Shown here: positions 6,509-10,694 of the stretch, in pieces
How positions within the stretch are numbered: position 1 is the first letter of the stretch
Layout of the letters: every line of letters begins with the position of its first letter
Assembly (NCBI GenBank): GCA_027366075.1
Contig: DAHXLI010000032.1
Span: 1 to 10,694, forward strand
DNA length: 10,694 nt
Direction of reading: 5' to 3'
DNA from: Candidatus Parvarchaeota archaeon
GTDB taxonomy: Archaea > Nanobdellota > Nanobdellia > Parvarchaeales > Parvarchaeaceae
Notes under the pieces: generated by a model
Database searches by the model: none
What the model saw: the letters and a program-made list of their open reading frames with translations, nothing else
Told to the model about the DNA's origin: nothing
Translations under genes and position numbers: made by a program

Positions 6509-8800
6509 TTATATTTTACTCGGCCACCAGTTATATTTAGCTAGCAAAAACATAAATGAGGGGATTATTACAAGTATAGAAACAAAAGTATCTATGAGTA
6601 TGCCTATCCCCACTATAAACCCTATCTCTGCAAGTAGGGGTATGCCGCTCGCCGCGAGACCAAAGAAAACAGACGACAATATCACGCCAATGCTTATTAT
6701 TATAGGGCCACTTTTCGAGATTCCGGCTCTTACGGCTTGTTCGTTAGTCTCGCCCTTTTTTACGTGCTCTCTTATGCGCATTACTAAAAATATGTCATAG
6801 TCGACGCCTACTCCCATTATATTTATTATAAGAAAGACCTGTGCGATAACTATAAACGGGAGAGCCAGTAGGAAGTAGAAAATAAGTACCGTTATCGCAT
6901 TTGCGATCAAAAGTATAGAAAATAGCATCAGGACCAACCTTACGGGAGTTATTGCCGAAAATAATATCGTGAATAGTATTACGAAGATGACTATCCCCAG
7001 TATGATTATCAGAGGATAAACGTCGTTCTCTATAGCATTGTACGAACTCGCAACGAACACTACAGTCCCGCTTAAGTTGTATTTTACGCCGCTATTTTCT
7101 AAATATGAATTTAGATTATTGTAAGTATTCACTCCATCTGTCGTGAAAGCAAAACTTTTCAGATAGATATTATAATCCCCAGTCAATGCGCCTCCATTTG
7201 GTGTGACTGCATATACACCAGGCGCACTTTTTATCCCGTTTATTACGGCGGTAGTCGTCGACTGTGTCTGGCTAGAATTTAGAAAACTCAAAGAAACCGG
7301 ATCTATTATGTCATAACCGAAATTATTTGTAACAACCGAAAACGAAGCGGTCGCGGGGGAGCTTGGAAGCAGGCCAAGGATGTTAAAATTCGGAGCCACC
7401 GTCACAAAAAGATAAAAGCACATGGCGGCTATCAGTACGAAAGCGATTATTATTTCTTTTGCGTATTTTTTGTCGAAGGCGGCGATTTTTTCGAAGGCCG
7501 CGCCAATGTTTAATCTTTTTGCTTTTGTGTTCATAAGTCTATCTCCACTTAAATGAAGGATAGCCGGTAAAAGGGTAATTCCCGTCAGCAGTACCACACT
7601 TATGCCTACGGCATTTAGTATGCCTGACCCCCCGATGAATGGCAGGTTAAAAAAAGACAAAACTACATAGGCGCTTATAACGGTCAAGCCGCTGACCAAA
7701 ACCGCGCCACCCGCCCAACCGAAGGCCAGACTGGCCGACTTTTCCTGGTTTTTTTGGCTAAGTCGTTCTTGTCTGTATCGATATAATATATAGATTATAT
7801 AGTCTGTGGAAAGACCGAGCATTAATATGGAAGTCAAGACTGGATCGAAGAAAGAAATGGTGGTTTTTAGGATAAAGTGGAAAATGACGTAAAAAAGCGA
7901 ATAGGAGACGACTACGTTTATGATAAATATAAGAAGCGGGACAAACGCAGCGACGTACGACCTGAAGATCACACCCGTTATTATTATCGCGATCACCAGC
8001 CCAAGCAATATCGCTATAAGGCTGCCAGTCAGAGTGCTCGTTTGTATAGAGTTACCCAATGCTTGAGCGCCCGTAGCATAGACCTTCTCGCCAGACTTAT
8101 CAGCCAAACCGCTTATAACAGAAGATGCATTCGAGTAGTTATAGGTGTTCATGGACACGAGAGTGAGATTTTTTCCAGGGTCTACGAGTTCTGAATTTAC
8201 CGAAACCGGAGGCATTATCGGATAATTTGGAAAGTTATACTCTTTGTAAACCGAATTAGGAGTAGAATTTTTATATCCCATCACGACTCCCGTTACAAAA
8301 GTCTTAAGAGCAAGGCCCAAGATCGGTCGATTCCGCGCCGAAGAGTTCACAGACGAAAGGAAACCGTCGTATACTTCCAGAGAAATGTTGGAAAGGACTG
8401 CGTCATTTATAGACGAGTTTGGGTTGCTCATTAAATAAAGTTGCTCGTCCTCGATTGCGTGACCTTTTAGTTCATAATATGTTTGATTCAATAGGCTGTT
8501 TTCTATGCTGTATATAGAAGTTAGGTTTCCATCTGGGAAATCGAGACTTAACTGCGTAAGAAATGCCTTTGTAGAATTGGAATATATATCGTTATTCTGG
8601 ACTACCAGCAAAACCTGCTGTAAAGTCGAATTGCCAGAGACTTGGGTCGAGTTGGAACCGCCAGTTATATTATACGAAACGACAGAGAAAAGTTTGGAAG
8701 CAAAAGGTATAGATATTAGGAAGATGACTAACCAAACGATTATTATCGCTTTCTTGTGTCTCTTTATGAACGAGTCGTATTTTTTAGTTTCTACCTGCAT
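6509..8800 (-). CDS. MMPL/RND-family membrane transporter
   Basis: This 763-residue RND-superfamily protein of the MMPL type probably exports hydrophobic or amphiphilic compounds across the cytoplasmic membrane using the ion gradient. It has the internal twofold repeat of the family: TM1 at 18-38, a large outer domain at 40-255, a cluster of helices at about 256-415, TM at 450-469, a second outer domain at about 470-590, and a final cluster at about 596-755. The two central proton-relay motifs are GLSTDYIIYILYRYRQE (329-345, D333) and GVGVDYDIFLVMRIRE (663-678, D667). The first outer domain carries 13 N-x-S/T sequons between residues 44 and 224, which suggests glycosylation. It starts 61 bases after the S8e stop and ends 2 bases before the next gene. 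Substrate cannot be told from sequence. Confidence 0.93.
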   Translation of the reverse strand: MQVETKKYDSFIKRHKKAIIIVWLVIFLISIPFASKLFSVVSYNITGGSNSTQVSGNSTLQQVLLVVQNNDIYSNSTKAFLTQLSLDFPDGNLTSIYSIENSLLNQTYYELKGHAIEDEQLYLMSNPNSSINDAVLSNISLEVYDGFLSSVNSSARNRPILGLALKTFVTGVVMGYKNSTPNSVYKEYNFPNYPIMPPVSVNSELVDPGKNLTLVSMNTYNYSNASSVISGLADKSGEKVYATGAQALGNSIQTSTLTGSLIAILLGLVIAIIITGVIFRSYVAAFVPLLIFIINVVVSYSLFYVIFHFILKTTISFFDPVLTSILMLGLSTDYIIYILYRYRQERLSQKNQEKSASLAFGWAGGAVLVSGLTVISAYVVLSFFNLPFIGGSGILNAVGISVVLLTGITLLPAILHLSGDRLMNTKAKRLNIGAAFEKIAAFDKKYAKEIIIAFVLIAAMCFYLFVTVAPNFNILGLLPSSPATASFSVVTNNFGYDIIDPVSLSFLNSSQTQSTTTAVINGIKSAPGVYAVTPNGGALTGDYNIYLKSFAFTTDGVNTYNNLNSYLENSGVKYNLSGTVVFVASSYNAIENDVYPLIIILGIVIFVILFTILFSAITPVRLVLMLFSILLIANAITVLIFYFLLALPFIVIAQVFLIINIMGVGVDYDIFLVMRIREHVKKGETNEQAVRAGISKSGPIIISIGVILSSVFFGLAASGIPLLAEIGFIVGIGILIDTFVSILVIIPSFMFLLAKYNWWPSKI

Positions 8801-8861
8801 ATTTTAGCTGATGTAAGGCGATGGGCCGACAGATACGCGGTCTTCTAACGATTATTATTAT

Positions 8862-9239
8862 TCAAATCTTTTTTAGAGTAACTTGCCCGCTTTGCCCGGG
8901 TCGGTTTATCACTAAAGCTTTTCCCCCCGATGTCTCTATTACAGAACCCTTGGTTATTATGTTTCGTCTCGCGTATGACCTATTTGCGGCGTTCTCTACT
9001 ACTTTAAGAAGTTCTACTTTCGCGAAAGTCTTTGATTTTGTGTCAAACAAATTGCCAGTTTTTATCTTCAGAAGCCGCATTTTTCTGTGTCCGCCGACGG
9101 TCCTTACTGAGTTTTTGGTCTCTTCACCTATTTGTATGGGTATCGTGACTTCTATCGACGCGCTCTTTCTCTTGTCCCTGCGCTTTGATTTGAACCCGCC
9201 TCCACGTTTTTTTAAACTAGGGGCAGTGCTTTTTGACAT
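8862..9239 (-). CDS. rps8e: 30S ribosomal protein S8e (eS8)
   Basis: This 125-residue small-subunit ribosomal protein has the expected archaeal eS8 length. The N-terminus is Lys/Arg-rich (GGGFKSKRRDKRK, 13-25). RTVGGHRKMRLLKIKTGN begins at about 46, and the signature VVENAANRSYARRNIITKGS (80-99) is nearly identical to the family consensus. The C-terminal NRPGQSGQV (111-119) also matches. Only archaea and eukaryotes carry this protein, which supports the domain assignment. A TATA box 28 bases upstream indicates a leaderless transcript. The 61-base gap to the transporter gene shows no terminator, so S8e may lead the whole minus-strand operon. Confidence 0.96.
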   Translation of the reverse strand: MSKSTAPSLKKRGGGFKSKRRDKRKSASIEVTIPIQIGEETKNSVRTVGGHRKMRLLKIKTGNLFDTKSKTFAKVELLKVVENAANRSYARRNIITKGSVIETSGGKALVINRPGQSGQVTLKKI

Positions 9240-9263
9240 ATTTCTATCTTATTAAGAAGTTAA

Positions 9264-9271
9264 TATATAAA
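9264..9271 (-). promoter_or_regulatory. TATA box of S8e
   Basis: The minus strand reads TTTATATA, centred 28 bases before the S8e ATG, the expected distance for a leaderless archaeal mRNA. It begins 4 bases after the stop of the upstream metallo-hydrolase gene. Confidence 0.65.
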
Positions 9272-9274
9272 CCT

Positions 9275-9934
9275 TTAATCTGAGGATTCTAGGATTTTTG
9301 CGCTAAGGTCGCGCCCCAAGAGTTTCTTGAATCTTTCGGCGTCTTTCACCGTCCCGATTCCAGATCCGTAGTGTGCGGGTATAGTCAGGTCTGCGCGTAT
9401 CTGCCTTGCAGCTTCGGCGGCTTCTTCAGCGGTCATCACGTACGTCCCGCTTACCGGTAAAAACGCTACATCGACTCTAATGTCTTTCATTTCTTCTATG
9501 AAGTCAGTGTCTCCCCCGATGTAAAATCTTACCCCATCTACGATGAAGACATATCCCACGTTGCCTTTGCTTTTTGGATGAAAGACTTCTTTTTTCTCCC
9601 TGAATTTGTTGGTGTTGTAAGAAGGCACCGTTTTTATGGTTATTTCATCGACTATCTTTACTTCGTATGGAGAAACAAAGATTTTCTTGGCTTTTATAGA
9701 AGACAGTAGCTTTTCACAGTCTTTGGGAGCAAGTATGACCGTATTTTTTGACGTTAACTTATTCAGGCTGTCAATGTCGAGATGGTCATAATGATCGTGC
9801 GTTATTAATATCAAATCCGCGTCATTATATGATTTATTTAGTTTATACGGATCGGTATATACTTTCTTTTGTTTCCCCGAAATCCTAAAACAATTATGAT
9901 GAAGCCAATCTATCTTTAGCCCGCGATATTCCAT
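9275..9934 (-). CDS. UlaG-like metallo-beta-lactamase-fold hydrolase
   Basis: This 219-residue cytosolic protein is a metallo-beta-lactamase-fold hydrolase of the UlaG-like 'metal-dependent hydrolase' group. The metal motif is THDHYDH (45-51), giving H46, H48, D50 and H51. Other conserved parts are TDPYKLN (27-33), the HPKSKGNVGYVF block (119-130), GGDTD (140-144, bridging D142), LPVSGTYVMTAEEA (159-172) and IPAHYG (185-190) with the last metal His, H188. All metal ligands are present, so it should be active. Known relatives act on phosphodiester or lactone bonds, and the substrate here cannot be assigned. An AATAAATAA element about 25 bases upstream supports the chosen ATG. It is divergent from the dcd-like gene, and its stop almost touches the S8e promoter. 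Confidence 0.88.
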   Translation of the reverse strand: MEYRGLKIDWLHHNCFRISGKQKKVYTDPYKLNKSYNDADLILITHDHYDHLDIDSLNKLTSKNTVILAPKDCEKLLSSIKAKKIFVSPYEVKIVDEITIKTVPSYNTNKFREKKEVFHPKSKGNVGYVFIVDGVRFYIGGDTDFIEEMKDIRVDVAFLPVSGTYVMTAEEAAEAARQIRADLTIPAHYGSGIGTVKDAERFKKLLGRDLSAKILESSD

Positions 9935-9954
9935 ACTATACTAACTTAAAGCAC

Positions 9955-9963
9955 TTATTTATT
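9955..9963 (-). promoter_or_regulatory. TATA-like box of the metallo-hydrolase gene
   Basis: The minus strand reads AATAAATAA, centred about 25 bases before the ATG at 9934, consistent with leaderless transcription. It lies in the 67-base divergent spacer shared with the dcd-like gene. Confidence 0.4.
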
Positions 9964-9975
9964 CTTATAGAACCA

Positions 9976-9990
9976 TTTTATAATAAATAT
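9976..9990 (+). promoter_or_regulatory. TATA-like box of the dcd-like gene
   Basis: TTTTATAATAAATAT lies 12-26 bases before the ATG at 10002 and fits an archaeal TATA box for a transcript starting at or just after the start codon region. No Shine-Dalgarno-like sequence is visible. Confidence 0.45.
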
Positions 9991-10001
9991 AACGCCATTT
10001 T

Positions 10002-10523
10002 ATGATACTGGGAAACAAGGACATAACAGAATACGTAGACTCCGGAAGGCTTGTCATAAGCCCGCTTTCTGAGGATACGATAAGGGAAAACGGAGTAGAT
10101 CTTAGGATAGGCGACGAGATGATGCGTTTCGTACATTCCGAAGAGGAAGTCGACGTAAACGACAAGGATGCTTTGGAACGGCTATACCGTAGAGAAAAGA
10201 TAAATGGTCCCTTCATCATAAACCCCAACGAGCGCGTGCTCGTAAAAATGAAAGAGCATATAAAGATGCCTAATGACCTCGTCGGCTTTTCTAACATACG
10301 GTCCACTTTCGCCAGGTTAGGCGTCATCATCCCACCTACGATCGCCGATGCTGGTTTCGAGGGAGATCTGACGATACTTATCGTAGGCGGCAGCGTACCG
10401 ATAAAGGTCACGCCAGGCACAAGGTTTCTCCACTTGATTTTTAGCAAGACAAAGAGCGAAGTCACAAAACCATACTCCGGTAAGTACCAAAAGAGCGGCG
10501 GAGTGACTGGAGCAAAGGTATAA
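10002..10523 (+). CDS. dcd: dCTP deaminase/dUTPase family protein, usual catalytic Glu absent
   Basis: The 173 residues have the dCTP deaminase fold; the family converts dCTP to dUTP, and bifunctional members go on to dUMP. Visible motifs are GVDLRIGDEM (31-40), IRSTFARLG (99-107) with the R100-S101 and R105 equivalents of E. coli R110, S111 and R115, IADAGFEG (114-121) with the conserved D116, PGTRFLHLIF (138-147), and GKYQKSGGVTG (160-170), the C-terminal nucleotide-binding segment. The oddity is at 121-127: GDLTILI stands where the family has a TLE-type motif, so L126 occupies the place of the catalytic Glu (E138 in E. coli, E145 in the Methanocaldococcus enzyme). It could be a dUTPase-only form, use nearby E120, or be inactive. 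Family membership is secure; the activity is not. Confidence 0.88.
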   Translation: MILGNKDITEYVDSGRLVISPLSEDTIRENGVDLRIGDEMMRFVHSEEEVDVNDKDALERLYRREKINGPFIINPNERVLVKMKEHIKMPNDLVGFSNIRSTFARLGVIIPPTIADAGFEGDLTILIVGGSVPIKVTPGTRFLHLIFSKTKSEVTKPYSGKYQKSGGVTGAKV

Positions 10524-10532
10524 ATTTTAATA
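10519..10532 (+). promoter_or_regulatory. TATA-like region of the small basic gene
   Basis: TATAAATTTTAATA spans the dcd-like stop codon (10521-10523) and lies 19-32 bases before the ATG at 10551, a good position for a TATA box of a leaderless transcript. The small gene may therefore be transcribed on its own as well as by read-through. Confidence 0.5.
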
Positions 10533-10550
10533 GTTCAACAGATAAAAGAT

Positions 10551-10667
10551 ATGAAGCGAAGTTCAAAGAACTGGAAAAAGTACCACAAAGACCGCTGGAA
10601 AACTAGGAAAAAGAAAATGCTAGAGCGCAAGAGAAAGAGAAGGCTGCTTCGTGAAAGAAGTGCTTGA
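10551..10667 (+). CDS. Small very basic protein, candidate ribosomal protein eL41
   Basis: The frame encodes 38 residues starting with ATG; 20 of them are Lys or Arg. The C-terminal part KRKRRLLRERSA aligns without gaps to the end of eukaryotic/archaeal eL41 as I recall it (KRKRRKMRARSK), with 8 of 12 residues identical. The Trp at 16 followed by a Lys/Arg run also recalls the eL41 N-terminus. eL41 is normally about 25 residues, so about 13 extra residues would precede it here. A TATA-like region at the right distance and the position right after the dcd-like gene support a real gene. Because the composition is so biased, chance similarity cannot be excluded; another short ribosomal or nucleic-acid-binding peptide is the main alternative. 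Confidence 0.55.
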   Translation: MKRSSKNWKKYHKDRWKTRKKKMLERKRKRRLLRERSA

Positions 10668-10694
10668 GCATTTCGTTTACAGTTTCAGTTTAGT
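10651..10694 (+). CDS. Possible start of a further gene (GTG), cut by the window edge
   Basis: From a GTG at 10651, overlapping the end of the small basic gene by 17 bases in another frame, an open frame runs to the window edge and begins (V/M)KEVLEHFVYSFSL. The mixture of charged and hydrophobic residues looks protein-like, and short overlaps are common in this compact sequence. Only 14 codons are visible, so the product cannot be named and the start is uncertain. Confidence 0.3.
   Translation, partial: MKEVLEHFVYSFSL

Noticed and set aside
8821..9255. Plus-strand open frame of 144 residues
   Set aside because: It is antisense to the highly conserved S8e gene.
9965..10465. Minus-strand open frame of 166 residues
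   Set aside because: It is the antisense shadow of the dcd-like gene, which has strong family motifs on the plus strand.
1..10694. CRISPR array, insertion sequence or phage genes
   Set aside because: No regularly spaced repeats, transposase motifs, terminal inverted repeats or virion-type genes were seen on either strand.

Overview
The window is archaeal. It encodes ribosomal protein S8e, an archaeal-type OGG DNA glycosylase, a ThiI without a rhodanese domain, an archease and RtcB. It also carries a tRNA-Ser gene without an encoded CCA, and AT-rich TATA-like boxes lie about 20-30 bases before several start codons, as expected for leaderless archaeal transcripts. Genes are packed tightly, often 1-4 bases apart. 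A decayed LamG-type surface protein, unusually small spacers and short proteins fit a small-genome DPANN-like archaeon, for example near Micrarchaeota. That placement is an inference and no marker here proves it.

Layout. At the left edge (38-631, minus) is an unrecognised protein with two membrane segments. Positions 632-1756 hold no intact gene. This stretch contains a tRNA-like scrap (661-702), about 300 bases with nothing convincing, and a frameshifted LamG pseudogene (1003-1717, plus). It ends at tRNA-Ser(TGA) (1757-1839, minus), which is divergent from ogg (1904-2719, plus). Ogg converges on a long minus-strand cluster with only 3 bases between the stops. Read in transcription order the cluster is S8e, an MMPL/RND transporter, a spermidine-synthase-like protein, RtcB, archease and ThiI. 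From the transporter onward the gaps are 2, 2, 4 and 1 bases, so these five are almost certainly one operon; S8e lies 61 bases upstream with its own TATA box and may lead it. Upstream of S8e is a UlaG-like metallo-hydrolase (9275-9934, minus). Divergent from that is a dCTP deaminase/dUTPase family gene (10002-10523, plus), then a very basic 38-residue protein resembling ribosomal protein eL41 (10551-10667), and a possible GTG-started gene running off the right edge.

How it fits together. ThiI (4-thiouridine at tRNA position 8), RtcB (ligation of spliced tRNA halves) and its activator archease form a tRNA-maturation block, transcribed with ribosomal and membrane-transport genes. Ogg, and the dcd-like gene if active, would guard DNA and the nucleotide pool. 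The most notable points are the dcd-like protein, where a Leu occupies the position of the usual catalytic Glu, the candidate eL41 with an N-terminal extension, and the decayed segment lying between a tRNA gene and a tRNA-like remnant.
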